Shown here: positions 7,277 through 14,967 of the stretch, one piece after another | Position numbering within the stretch: the first letter of the stretch is position 1 | Layout of the letters: each line of letters begins with the position of its first letter | Origin: CAZGWJ01 sp964529445 | GTDB taxonomy: Bacteria > Oederibacteriota > Muellerivitia > Muellerivitales > Muellerivitaceae | Direction of reading: 5' to 3' | Assembly (NCBI GenBank): GCA_964529445.1 | Contig: CAZGWJ010000024.1 | Span: forward strand, 1 to 33,281 | DNA: 33,281 nucleotides | Made by a program: the position numbers and the translations under genes | Notes under the pieces: generated by a model | What the model saw: the letters and a program-made list of their open reading frames with translations, nothing else | Database searches by the model: none | What the model was told of the DNA's origin: nothing

Positions 7277-9495
7277 AGCGGATCCTTCCTGATGTTGCGG
7301 CCGCCGTTCTTCTAGTCCTGCTCGTCCTCTTCCATCACGGCCCGGAGCTCTTGGGCGCGGGTGTGACGGCGTTCGTGGATTCCTCCCGGTTTTTCTTCCC
7401 CGTCTGGAAATGGGCCCAGGTCGTGTGGCAGGACGGGCTGATTCCGTTGTGGAACCCGCTCTTCGGGACAGGCCAGCCTTTCCTGGCCGATCCGCAGACC
7501 ACCAGCGCCTATCCGCCCGTACCCCTCCTCTACCTGATCCTGCCCCCCATGAGGGCCTTCGCCTGGCTTCTGGCCTCGCACCATGCCTGGACGCTCCTTG
7601 GATTCTACGCTTTTGCGCGAGGACGGCGGTTCGAGGTCCTTCCGTCCTTTTTCGGTGCGGTGGCTTTCGGGATGTCGCTCCATGTGGCGTGCATGTCCTG
7701 GACCCCCGTCGCTCTTTTCGCGGTTTCCTGGATCCCGTGGGCCTTCGCGGTTTCCGGACTTCTCTGGCAGGGGAGGCGGGGCTCCGTCCTTCTTTTGTCG
7801 GTCGTCCTGGCCCTCCAGCTGGCGGCCGGTTATCCCGTGTATTCCTACCTCACGATGCTGGCTCTTGCGGCTGAAGCGCTCTTCCGGTTGGGCGACCGGG
7901 CGCTCTTCGTTTCCTGGGGGAAGGGGTTCGCGGCGGCCGTTCTCCTGTCCGTGGGGTTGAACCTGGTCTGGGCCCTGCCGTTCCTGGAGTTCTATCTCGG
8001 CACCGACCTGAGGGCGGGGAAGTACTATCAGCCACTCGGCCTGTGGGATCTCGCCACGGCCCTGTCACCCTTCGTGAACGGGCATCCGCTGGAGAAGGGC
8101 TATTCCGGGCCGCATTACTGGGTGGCCACCTTCTATGCGGGGCTTCCGACCCTCTTCGTGGCGGCCTGGGGCATCGCCACGGGCCGTGTCCGGAAGTCGA
8201 CCGCATGGCTGTTCCTCCTGTTCGTCGTCCTGAGTCTCGGGGAAACGGCCCTTCTCGGAGGACTCCTGAAACGCGTCCTGCCGGGTTATGCGCTCGTCAT
8301 CCGTTCCGGGTTCCTCATCTCCCTGGTGCTTTTCTTCGGTTGTCTTTCGGCGGTCGAGGCGTTGCAGGAGGCCGGCCGGATGAAACGACCGCATGCGCAC
8401 GACACATGGATCGCGTGCGCGGCCTTCGTCCTGATCTACGGTGCCGCGCTCATCCTGGGGGTGGCGTCCGAATCCGGGGACCCGTGGCGCATCGCTCTTG
8501 AAACGGCCCTCCTGGGCGTTGCGGTGGCCGCGTTCTGGACGTCGCGCGGCCCGGGGACCCGCCGGCTGGGGATGGGCGCCGCCATTCTGGCGCTCCTCTT
8601 GTCCCTGATGCCGGGGGTCCTTTCGCTGAGGTTCCTGCTCGCGCCTTCGTATTACGAGAGTCTGCCGGAGATCCTTCCTCGGCTGACCCGGGCGGGCCGA
8701 CTCCTCCATTCACCCGTCCTGATGAAGAACGCACGCGTGCTTTCCGGGGAGACCGCGGAAGAGGCCTACTATCTCGCCAAGCAATGGATGTATCCCAACT
8801 GGCCGATGACCTTCGACCGGGGCATGGCGGTCGGTTACAACACCTTGCAATGGGGACCGTCCCGGAACTGGGTGGACGCGGCTTTCCGGATCTCGCCCTC
8901 CTTCTCCAAGAAGGCCGCCGATTACCTGGGCGTCCGCTACTTCTTCGGGAAGACCACGCTTCCGGGGCTCATCCCCGTCCCGTCCGGTGGACCCGATGTC
9001 GAGGTGGCCGAGAATCCCGGAGCCATGCCCCGTTGGTTCCCCGTGCCCCGCGCTTACCGGGCCGGCGAGCCGCTGGAGGACATGCAACGGAACGCCGATT
9101 CGCAGTTCGATTTCTCGAAGGGATGTTTCATCCGGGATCCCCGATGGGTCGGGACCTATGTGGATTGCCGTGTGAAGGAGTTGAAGCGCACACCCAACCG
9201 CGTGGAACTGCTGGCCGAGGGAGCTCCCTCGGCTTCGGGTCCCGTGCCCGGGCGGATCCTCCTCGTGTCCTCCGAAACGGCCTATCCCGGTTGGATCTTC
9301 GAGAACGATTGGGGAAGGCGCCGTTCGCTCGAGGTGGTGAACCACGCGTTCCGGGGAGTCGTCCTGGAGCCGGGCGAGATGCACGCGACCCTGACTTTCG
9401 AACCCGTCTCCTTCCGCCTGGGATTGTTCTTGTCTCTCGCTTTCCTCGGTTTTCTCGGGGTGTTGTTCCTTGTTCTGGGAAGGGGATCATTGTGA
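7273..9495 (+). CDS. YfhO-like polytopic membrane protein, first copy
   Basis: This 740-residue protein has many hydrophobic helices and the layout of the YfhO family, proposed GT-C-type membrane glycosyltransferases. After the first helix comes a luminal loop, AFVDSSRFFFPVWKWAQ, then GLIPLWNPLFGTGQPFLADP, close to the family pattern of an acidic residue before an aromatic-Pro stretch and PLWNP. The C-terminal extracytoplasmic part ends in LVSSETAYPGWIFEN and AFRGVVLEPGEMHATLTFEP before a last helix, which is the usual YfhO ending. In characterised Gram-positive members the protein glycosylates lipoteichoic acid; the role in diderms is unknown. The start overlaps the previous stop by four bases and its own stop overlaps the next GTG start. 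It is a paralogue of the following gene. Confidence 0.75.
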   Translation: MKRILPDVAAAVLLVLLVLFHHGPELLGAGVTAFVDSSRFFFPVWKWAQVVWQDGLIPLWNPLFGTGQPFLADPQTTSAYPPVPLLYLILPPMRAFAWLLASHHAWTLLGFYAFARGRRFEVLPSFFGAVAFGMSLHVACMSWTPVALFAVSWIPWAFAVSGLLWQGRRGSVLLLSVVLALQLAAGYPVYSYLTMLALAAEALFRLGDRALFVSWGKGFAAAVLLSVGLNLVWALPFLEFYLGTDLRAGKYYQPLGLWDLATALSPFVNGHPLEKGYSGPHYWVATFYAGLPTLFVAAWGIATGRVRKSTAWLFLLFVVLSLGETALLGGLLKRVLPGYALVIRSGFLISLVLFFGCLSAVEALQEAGRMKRPHAHDTWIACAAFVLIYGAALILGVASESGDPWRIALETALLGVAVAAFWTSRGPGTRRLGMGAAILALLLSLMPGVLSLRFLLAPSYYESLPEILPRLTRAGRLLHSPVLMKNARVLSGETAEEAYYLAKQWMYPNWPMTFDRGMAVGYNTLQWGPSRNWVDAAFRISPSFSKKAADYLGVRYFFGKTTLPGLIPVPSGGPDVEVAENPGAMPRWFPVPRAYRAGEPLEDMQRNADSQFDFSKGCFIRDPRWVGTYVDCRVKELKRTPNRVELLAEGAPSASGPVPGRILLVSSETAYPGWIFENDWGRRRSLEVVNHAFRGVVLEPGEMHATLTFEPVSFRLGLFLSLAFLGFLGVLFLVLGRGSL

Positions 9496-11642
9496 AGAAA
9501 GGGCCTGTTCTTGCCATTTTTGGGACCCTCTTCGCCCTCCTCCTTCTGTACTGGATCCTTCACCTGATGGGCCAAGCTCTCGTGGTCACCGACACGATGG
9601 AATACGTCTTTCCCGAGAAGTGGACGAGTGTGGACCTCTGGAGGAAGGGAGGTGTGCCGCTCTGGAATCCCTTCATCGCCTGCGGGACCCCGCATCTTGC
9701 GAATTTCCAGTCCGCGACGCTCTATCCCCCCTTTTGGCTCTGGAATCTCACGGGGCTCTGGGACTGGTTCACCGTCATGATCCTTCTCCACGTGGCTTGG
9801 GCGGTCCTGGGGTTCTTCCTGTGGGCCCGAATCCTGGGCGTCACCCCGGTCGCGGCGTTCTTGGCCGCGTTGTCCTTCGGCCTCTCCTCGCAGATGACCT
9901 ACCTCTGGGGTTTTCCCACCCATGCCTCCACGCTCTCCTGGGTGCCCTGGGTCTTCGGGGCGGCCACCCGCTTGCGGGTGACGCCCACGGCCGGACGTTG
10001 GGCCGCTTTCACGGGTTGCCTGGCCCTGCAATGGACGGCCGGATATCTTCAGATCGCGTTCTACACGTCCCTGTTCCTGGGGTTATGGCTCTTGTGGAAG
10101 AGGACCGCCCTGAAAACCTGGGCCCTGCTGGCCGGCGCCTGGGGTGCGGCGTTCCTTCTGACGGCCTCGCAATGGATTCCCACGCTGGATTACCTGTCCT
10201 ACTCCAATCGGACGCCCCTCCTCGCCCGGGTGTATTGCCTGAAATGGCAGGAGTACCTGAACATCCTTTGGCCCTCCTGGGTGGGATTTCCGGGCGATCC
10301 CGGATACAAGGGCACCCTCCCCAACACGGTCTTCATGCCCGGCTACGTGGGCGCGGCAACCCTGTTGATCCTCGTCGCGGGGCTCGTGACCCTCGGGCGG
10401 CACAAGGAGCGCTTCTTCGCCGTGGCGGCCGTCCTCGCCCTCCTCTGGGGCGCCGGATCGAACCTGGCGCCCTGGCGGTGGATCTTCGACCCCTGGGTGG
10501 GAATGCTCGAGCCGGCCAAGGCATCCTTCCTTTGGACGTTCAGTGCCTGCACGGCCGCGGCTTTCCTCTTCGCTCGGGCGGGGGAGATCCTGGACCGTCG
10601 GCGATGGGGTCGACCGGTCCTTTTCCTGCTGGTCGCACTCGCGGTCCTGGACCTGTTCACGGTGCCCGCGCGTTGCATCCGCCATCAGCCGGACCCGTTC
10701 CGCGATCCCGAGGTCCGGTCCGTCATGGGTCAGTTGAAGCGCATGGCGGGGAACGGGCGCGTTGCGAGCCTGCGCCCAAAAAACGGCCGCACTTGGTCGG
10801 GAAGGACCGGCCACGCGGGCTTCCTCTGGGAGAGCGCCTTTCAGGGTTTCCCGAACATGAACGCCGTCTTCGGGATCCGGTCGGCGGGCGCGCACCTGTC
10901 CCTGTCCCTGGACGGATACCAGAACATGCTGCTCTACATCCAGAAGGGATTCCCCTACCGCGGCCGCGTGCTCGATGCGGCGGGTGTCCGCGCGTTGATC
11001 CTTCCGGAGAGACTGACGGACCTCAAGTACCAGGTGGGCATGACGATGGGCGGCATGGTCCTTCATTCCAACGCCGGCGCGCTCCCGCTCGCGTGGCGCG
11101 CTTCCTGGGTGAAGGAGTTTCCCGATCGCCCCGCCGTCCTCCTGGAGATGACGAAGCCGGACGTCTTCCTCGAGGAGACGGTCCTCACGGAGGATGCGCC
11201 CGGCGGGAAGGCCGTATGCCTGCCGCCGCCCCGGCGCGCGCTCCGGTCGGGTAAACCCATCCCGGTCCCGTGGTGGTCCCGTCTCAAGCGTTTCCTCTCG
11301 GGGCAGGCGCCGTCCCGGGCCTTCACCGACATCGATCCCTCGCCCTGCCGGGCCGTCTTCGAGGCCGACTTCTCCGATCGGGGATGGATGGTGCTTTCCG
11401 AAAGCTATTCCCCGGGATGGCGCGCCTGGGTGGACGGCGTTCCGAAGAACATCTTCCGGGCCGATGGGCTTTTCATGGCGGTGCCGGTCGGGACGAAAGG
11501 CATGCACCGGGTCGTCTTCCGTTACGAACCGGTCGCATTCCGGCTGGGATTGTTCATGAGCCTGTCGACGCTGGCCTTGTTCCTGGGCGTCTGGCTTGCG
11601 CGAAACGGGACGATCCGGTGGCCGCGACGGCCGGAGCGCTGA
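9492..11642 (+). CDS. YfhO-like polytopic membrane protein, second copy
   Basis: This 716-residue paralogue of the preceding gene starts with GTG at 9492, inside the overlap GTGA with the upstream stop. The open frame runs another 236 codons upstream, but that stretch is antisense-free shadow of the first YfhO gene and lacks membrane segments. The N-terminal helix is followed by VVTDTMEYVFPEKW and GVPLWNPFIACGTPHLANFQ, then several helices and an extracytoplasmic part. That part ends SESYSPGWRAWVDGVPKNIF and VVFRYEPVAFRLGLFMSL, a textbook YfhO ending. A family role in glycosyl transfer across the membrane is known; the donor and acceptor here are not. It ends the likely aroQ-ligase-YfhO-YfhO transcription unit, and no strong terminator is visible behind it. 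Confidence 0.78.
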   Translation: MKKGPVLAIFGTLFALLLLYWILHLMGQALVVTDTMEYVFPEKWTSVDLWRKGGVPLWNPFIACGTPHLANFQSATLYPPFWLWNLTGLWDWFTVMILLHVAWAVLGFFLWARILGVTPVAAFLAALSFGLSSQMTYLWGFPTHASTLSWVPWVFGAATRLRVTPTAGRWAAFTGCLALQWTAGYLQIAFYTSLFLGLWLLWKRTALKTWALLAGAWGAAFLLTASQWIPTLDYLSYSNRTPLLARVYCLKWQEYLNILWPSWVGFPGDPGYKGTLPNTVFMPGYVGAATLLILVAGLVTLGRHKERFFAVAAVLALLWGAGSNLAPWRWIFDPWVGMLEPAKASFLWTFSACTAAAFLFARAGEILDRRRWGRPVLFLLVALAVLDLFTVPARCIRHQPDPFRDPEVRSVMGQLKRMAGNGRVASLRPKNGRTWSGRTGHAGFLWESAFQGFPNMNAVFGIRSAGAHLSLSLDGYQNMLLYIQKGFPYRGRVLDAAGVRALILPERLTDLKYQVGMTMGGMVLHSNAGALPLAWRASWVKEFPDRPAVLLEMTKPDVFLEETVLTEDAPGGKAVCLPPPRRALRSGKPIPVPWWSRLKRFLSGQAPSRAFTDIDPSPCRAVFEADFSDRGWMVLSESYSPGWRAWVDGVPKNIFRADGLFMAVPVGTKGMHRVVFRYEPVAFRLGLFMSLSTLALFLGVWLARNGTIRWPRRPER

Positions 11643-11668
11643 AAAGACGGGTCCGCTCATTCCGGGTC

Positions 11669-11685
11669 GTCGGTTGTTTACCGAC
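11669..11685. promoter_or_regulatory. 17-bp palindrome upstream of the sugar-binding protein promoter
   Basis: GTCGGT-TGTTT-ACCGAC is a perfect 6-base inverted repeat. It is followed by AAAAC rather than a T-run on the coding strand, so it is unlikely to terminate the upstream operon. Its place about 30 bases before the -10 box suggests a regulator site or a weak hairpin. This is inference only. Confidence 0.35.
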
Positions 11686-11691
11686 AAAACA

Positions 11692-11721
11692 TTAAATCGC
11701 TTTAGCTCTTTTCGGTATAAT
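11692..11721 (+). promoter_or_regulatory. Promoter with overlapping LacI-type operator
   Basis: A perfect TATAAT box occupies 11716-11721. Where a -35 element should be there is only weak TTAAAT (11692-11697), and overlapping it is TAAATCGCTTTA (about 11693-11704), a near-perfect palindrome. It has the central CG and the AANCGNTT core that LacI-family regulators typically bind. A repressor bound there would block RNA polymerase at the binding-protein gene that starts at 11748. The LacI-family gene at 13154 is the natural candidate. TATAAT is seen directly; the operator assignment is inference from family knowledge. Confidence 0.5.
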
Positions 11722-11747
11722 GTCTCATCCTGTCAAGGAGGCGTTCC

Positions 11748-13028
11748 ATGAGGAAAGGCCTGTTTATCCTGTTGGCCTTGGCCGTGTCGCTCGCGGTCCT
11801 GCCCGGATGCGTCAAGAAGAAACCGGCCGTCACGCTCAAGCTCACGGGCTGGGGGGACGTCGACGAGACGCGCATCATCCAGAAGGCCATCGCGGATTTC
11901 AACCGGGTCCATCCCGAGGTGGCCGTCGAGATCGTCCGCGTGCCCTTCAACGAATACATCACCAAGGTGCTCACCCAGTTCGCCGGTAACATGGCTCCCG
12001 ATGTCATGGCCATCAACGCCGAGCAGGTGCCCGCCTTCACGGAGCGGGGCATCCTGGCGGACCTGAAGCCCTTCCTGGATGCGGACCCGGGTTTCCGGGT
12101 CAAGGATTTCTATCCCGAGGCCATCCGTCATTACACTGTGGACGGTCAGGTCGTCGCCATCCCGCGCGACATCGCGCCCATCAACGTGGTGTATTACAAC
12201 AAGAAGAAATTCGACGAGGCGAAACTATCCTACCCGAAGGATTCCTGGACGCGTGCCGAGTTCCTGGAGACCGCGAAGAAGCTCACGGTGCGGGATGCCC
12301 AGGGCAAGACCACCCAGTGGGGATTCCTGGACGACTGGCCGATCTGGGAGGCCTGGGTACTCTCGAGCGGCGGGAAAGTGGTGGATGACGCCCGTCGCCC
12401 CACCCGGTGCACCTTGGACAGCGCGGCGGCGATCGAGGGCCTGCAGTTCCGGGCCGATCTCATGTATCTCCACAAGGTCATGCCCAGCCCCACAGGCATT
12501 TCGGCCATGGGCGGGCTCGGCAATTCCGACTTCTTCATGAACGGCTCCTTGGCCATGTTCCACAGCGGCATCTGGAAGACGCCCCGGTTCCGGCAAATCC
12601 GGGACTTCGAATGGGACGTGGTGCGTTTTCCGAAGGGGCCGGGAGGGCAACAGGGGTTCCCCATGAGCGCGGCCGGTTACGGCGTGCTGAAGACGGCCAA
12701 GGACCCGCGGATGGCCTACGAATTGGTGAAGTTCCTGGCGGGCGAGGTGGGTCAGAAATACATGGCGGCCACGGGGTTGACCCAACCGGCCCTTCGGACC
12801 CTAGCGGACTCCCCGGCGTTCCTGGACGGGCAGGCCCCGCGGTCCAAACGGTTCCTGGTGGAATGCGTGAAGGACGGGACTTTCGGGGTGCTGGATTCCC
12901 GCCGCGACGAGTGGCTCTCCATCATCGGCTCGGACCTCGACCGCGTCTGGAGCGGGGACAAGAAGGCCGCGGAGGTGATGCCGGGGGTCGTGGCCCGGGT
13001 GAACAAGAAGTTTTTTCCCGGGCGATGA
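11748..13028 (+). CDS. ABC-transporter sugar-binding lipoprotein (family 1 extracellular solute-binding)
   Basis: This 426-residue protein has an N-terminal signal with lipobox LPGC, so Cys21 would be lipidated and the protein anchored at the membrane. The mature part follows the MalE/UgpB-like pattern: LKLTGWGDVDETRIIQKAIADF, APDVMAINAEQVPAFTERG, a hinge with IPRDIAPINVVYYNKKKFDE, and a C-lobe with MAMFHSGIW-like and AYELVKFLAG segments. It would capture a sugar or oligosaccharide; the ligand is not evident. AAGGAG lies 7 bases before ATG. No permease is adjacent: a terminator and a LacI-type regulator follow. The nearest permeases are at 28983-30817, with their own binding protein. It may use those or distant partners. 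Confidence 0.9.
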   Translation: MRKGLFILLALAVSLAVLPGCVKKKPAVTLKLTGWGDVDETRIIQKAIADFNRVHPEVAVEIVRVPFNEYITKVLTQFAGNMAPDVMAINAEQVPAFTERGILADLKPFLDADPGFRVKDFYPEAIRHYTVDGQVVAIPRDIAPINVVYYNKKKFDEAKLSYPKDSWTRAEFLETAKKLTVRDAQGKTTQWGFLDDWPIWEAWVLSSGGKVVDDARRPTRCTLDSAAAIEGLQFRADLMYLHKVMPSPTGISAMGGLGNSDFFMNGSLAMFHSGIWKTPRFRQIRDFEWDVVRFPKGPGGQQGFPMSAAGYGVLKTAKDPRMAYELVKFLAGEVGQKYMAATGLTQPALRTLADSPAFLDGQAPRSKRFLVECVKDGTFGVLDSRRDEWLSIIGSDLDRVWSGDKKAAEVMPGVVARVNKKFFPGR

Positions 13029-13035
13029 CCGGGGG

Positions 13036-13074
13036 CGGGAAGGGGGCGCCTTAACGGCAGCCCCTTCCCGTTTT
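13036..13074 (+). terminator. Intrinsic terminator after the sugar-binding protein
   Basis: CGGGAAGGGGGC (13036-13047) pairs with GCCCCTTCCCG (13060-13070), leaving one bulged G, and is followed by TTTTAG. It begins 8 bases after the stop. It separates the binding protein from the regulator gene, which therefore needs its own promoter. Confidence 0.85.
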
Positions 13075-13086
13075 AGTAAAATATTG

Positions 13087-13110
13087 TTAAAATCGTATTG
13101 GCGATTAAAG
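13087..13110. promoter_or_regulatory. AT-rich inverted repeat upstream of the LacI-family gene (possible operator)
   Basis: AATCG and CGATT (13091-13095 and 13102-13106) are inverted around six bases, inside TTAAAATCG...CGATTAAAG. The half TTAAA(A)TCG is also the left half of the site at 11692. This suggests autoregulation by the LacI-family protein encoded just downstream, but the match is short. The surrounding AT-rich 13071-13118 segment likely contains the promoter, though no good -35/-10 pair can be assigned. Confidence 0.3.
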
Positions 13111-13153
13111 GGTTTTATCCCTTCCGTCCCCATCCCGGACCCCGGAGGTTCCC

Positions 13154-14188
13154 GTGGGCAGGCATATCACCATCAAGGATGTCGCCAAGAAGGCTGGCGT
13201 CTCCATCACGACCGTTTCCTTCGTCCTCAACAAACGGCCCGACGTGGCCATCAGCGAGGCCGTGAGGAAACGCGTGTGGGAGGCCGCCCGCGTCCTGGAC
13301 TACCATCCCAGCGCCATGGCGGCGGGACTGGCCGGGAAGCGCACCCGCAACATCGGGGTGGTCAATTACCTCGACAACCTCGTCGTTTCCAACCTCTTCT
13401 ATTCCTTCGTGGTCGAGGGCATCGTCCAGGAGACCCTGGCACGGGACTACAACCTGCTCTTCGCCAACATTGCCTCCGCCTACACGGGGTACCAGGACCT
13501 GCCCAAGATCGTGCGCGAAAAAAACGCGGATGGCGTCATTTTCCTTCGCCGGGTCGAGGCCCGCATGGTCCAGGACGTCCTGAGTCGCAACATCCCGGTC
13601 GTCCTCATCGATCCGTACATACCCGTGAAGAACGCCATGACCATCGACATCGACAACCTCTTGGGCGGACAGACGGCGGTCGAGCATCTGGTCAGCCTGG
13701 GACACCGGAACATCGCGTTCTTGACGGCCGACGTCAAGCGCTTTTCCCTCCAGGAGCGCCTGGAAGGGTATCGGTCGGGCCTCGAAAAGAACGGCATCCC
13801 CTTCCGGAAGGAGTGGGTCATCGAAAGCCCGAACTTCACCTTCCACAGCGCCTATGACACGGCCAGGGAGGCCCTGGCGAGGAACCGCCGCTTGACGGCC
13901 CTCTTTTGCGCCAACGACGAGATGGCAGCGGGGGCCCTGCGCGCGGCGAGGGAGGCGGGGAGGAAGGTCCCTGCGGACCTTTCGGTGGTGGGGTTCGACA
14001 ACATCACCCTCAGCAACTACACCGATCCGCCCCTGACCACTGTCAACGTGGCCAAGGAATACATGGGCAAGCTGGCGGTGACCAAGTTGATCGACCTCAT
14101 CGAGCACAGGAACTCCGACGCGAGGAAGGAACGGGTCCCCGTCGAGCTCATCGTGCGGGCCTCCACCGCGAAGCCCGCCCAGCGATAG
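13154..14188 (+). CDS. LacI-family transcriptional regulator
   Basis: This 344-residue protein begins with a LacI-type helix-turn-helix, ITIKDVAKKAGVSITTVSFV (residues 4-23). The hinge helix YHPSAMAAGLAGKRT (about 50-65) inserts in the operator minor groove in this family. A periplasmic-binding-protein-like effector domain fills the rest, with DGVIFLR, VLIDPYIPV, GHRNIAFLT, FCANDEMAAGALRA and VVGFDNITLSNYTDPPLTTV. Such proteins bind a sugar or metabolite and release or bind DNA. GTG at 13154 follows GGAGG with 5-base spacing. Genomic context suggests it controls the binding protein upstream (site at 11692). Length and motif order are normal. Confidence 0.93.
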   Translation: MGRHITIKDVAKKAGVSITTVSFVLNKRPDVAISEAVRKRVWEAARVLDYHPSAMAAGLAGKRTRNIGVVNYLDNLVVSNLFYSFVVEGIVQETLARDYNLLFANIASAYTGYQDLPKIVREKNADGVIFLRRVEARMVQDVLSRNIPVVLIDPYIPVKNAMTIDIDNLLGGQTAVEHLVSLGHRNIAFLTADVKRFSLQERLEGYRSGLEKNGIPFRKEWVIESPNFTFHSAYDTAREALARNRRLTALFCANDEMAAGALRAAREAGRKVPADLSVVGFDNITLSNYTDPPLTTVNVAKEYMGKLAVTKLIDLIEHRNSDARKERVPVELIVRASTAKPAQR

Positions 14189-14200
14189 GGGATCCCGGCG

Positions 14201-14830
14201 ATGACCGCGATCCTGACTCTTCTTGCGGCCGCCGCGATCGGCGTGATCCTCGGTGTCGGCTTTTCCCGCATTCTCCGGAAGCACCGCGACGCGCGGGGGG
14301 AAGCCGGGGCATCGATGGGGATTCCGCGTGCGGTCGAGCCGCCCCTCCCGCCCCCCTCTCCGGCCGGCGTCTCCGGGGAGACCCGGGTGACGGAACCCGG
14401 GCATCCCGCTCCTGCGCCGCGGAAGGGCGAGACGGGAAAGAAAAGCGTTCCTGAGCCGCCTCTTCCACCCTCGCGGGCTTCGACGCCGGAGGAGTTCCGG
14501 GAGATGCTGTCCCTCCAGGCGGAGTGCCTGGAGGCGTTCCGGGAACAGGCGGGCATTTCCGAGGGGGAATGGCGGTCGAGGGAATCCCGGCTTTTCGCCG
14601 TATCGGATTCCTTCGCCAAGAGGGCCTATTACGACTACCTGGTGGATTACCTGGGACCCCAGTTGGGCGGGGGAGGTGTGGCACAAGTCTACGAGGCGTT
14701 GCAGACCTGCCGGTTCCCGTCGGGGCTTTTCGAGAAAGCCGTTTCCCTCATTCCGGCCCGGGAACGACCGGTGAAGGTGGGCGCGGTCCAGACTCCCTTC
14801 GACGCCGACATCCACGAGATCCGCGTCTAG
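14201..14830 (+). CDS. Membrane-anchored protein with proline-rich linker, function unknown
   Basis: I do not recognise this 209-residue protein. A single hydrophobic helix (about residues 2-23, ILTLLAAAAIGVILGVGF) is followed by Arg/Lys residues, which predicts a short N terminus outside and a cytoplasmic body. Residues from about 45 to 95 are Pro/Gly/Glu-rich and probably disordered. Residues from about 95 to 209 look folded and mainly helical (EEFREMLSLQAECLEAFREQ, YYDYLVDYLGPQLGGGGVAQVYEALQ). It starts 12 bases after the LacI-family stop, so it shares that transcript. There is no catalytic motif. A scaffold or membrane-adaptor role is possible but not shown. Confidence 0.7.
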   Translation: MTAILTLLAAAAIGVILGVGFSRILRKHRDARGEAGASMGIPRAVEPPLPPPSPAGVSGETRVTEPGHPAPAPRKGETGKKSVPEPPLPPSRASTPEEFREMLSLQAECLEAFREQAGISEGEWRSRESRLFAVSDSFAKRAYYDYLVDYLGPQLGGGGVAQVYEALQTCRFPSGLFEKAVSLIPARERPVKVGAVQTPFDADIHEIRV

Positions 14831-14914
14831 CAGATTACGGAATATGATCCGGTTATCGGTTCGGATTCCTTCCGAAGCCGTGTAATCGCCGCTATTTCCC
14901 GCATTATCCGAAGG

Positions 14915-14942
14915 AATAAATACCTTTCCCAGCCCTCTATTT
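14915..14942 (+). promoter_or_regulatory. Leader block shared with the second stalk-protein gene
   Basis: The block AATAAATACCTTTCCCAGCC followed by CTCTATTT resembles ATAAAATACCCCTTCCAGGC followed by CTATT at 23244-23268. Both lie 40 to 55 bases before the start of a stalk-protein gene. It could be a shared promoter element or 5' leader. Upstream (14860-14883) is a bulged hairpin, CGGTTCGGA...TCCGAAGCCG, without a T-run. I cannot assign a standard -35/-10 pair. Confidence 0.35.
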
Positions 14943-14960
14943 TTCAGAAGAATCAGAGGG
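14933..14960 (+). promoter_or_regulatory. Possible hairpin that masks the ribosome binding site of the first stalk-protein gene
   Basis: CCCTCT (14933-14938) is complementary to AGAGGG (14955-14960), with a 16-base loop. The right arm is part of the Shine-Dalgarno sequence AGAGGGGG before ATG 14968. Folding would partly hide the ribosome binding site. A six-base stem may occur by chance. Confidence 0.25.
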
Positions 14961-14967
14961 GGCTTCC

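Noticed and set aside
8784..9491. A 236-codon in-frame extension upstream of the second YfhO gene
   Set aside because: It lies entirely within the first YfhO gene in another frame and has the Arg/Gly/Pro-rich composition of a shadow frame; the GTG at 9492 begins a proper membrane helix.
11669..11685. Terminator for the glycan operon
   Set aside because: The palindrome is followed by AAAAC, not T residues; a regulator site is more likely.
10083..11687. Long minus-strand open frame opposite the second YfhO gene
   Set aside because: Low-complexity Arg/Glu/Gly/His composition and no recognisable motif; the same applies to minus-strand frames at 2554-4230, 3872-5470, 13115-14815 and 26247-27689.
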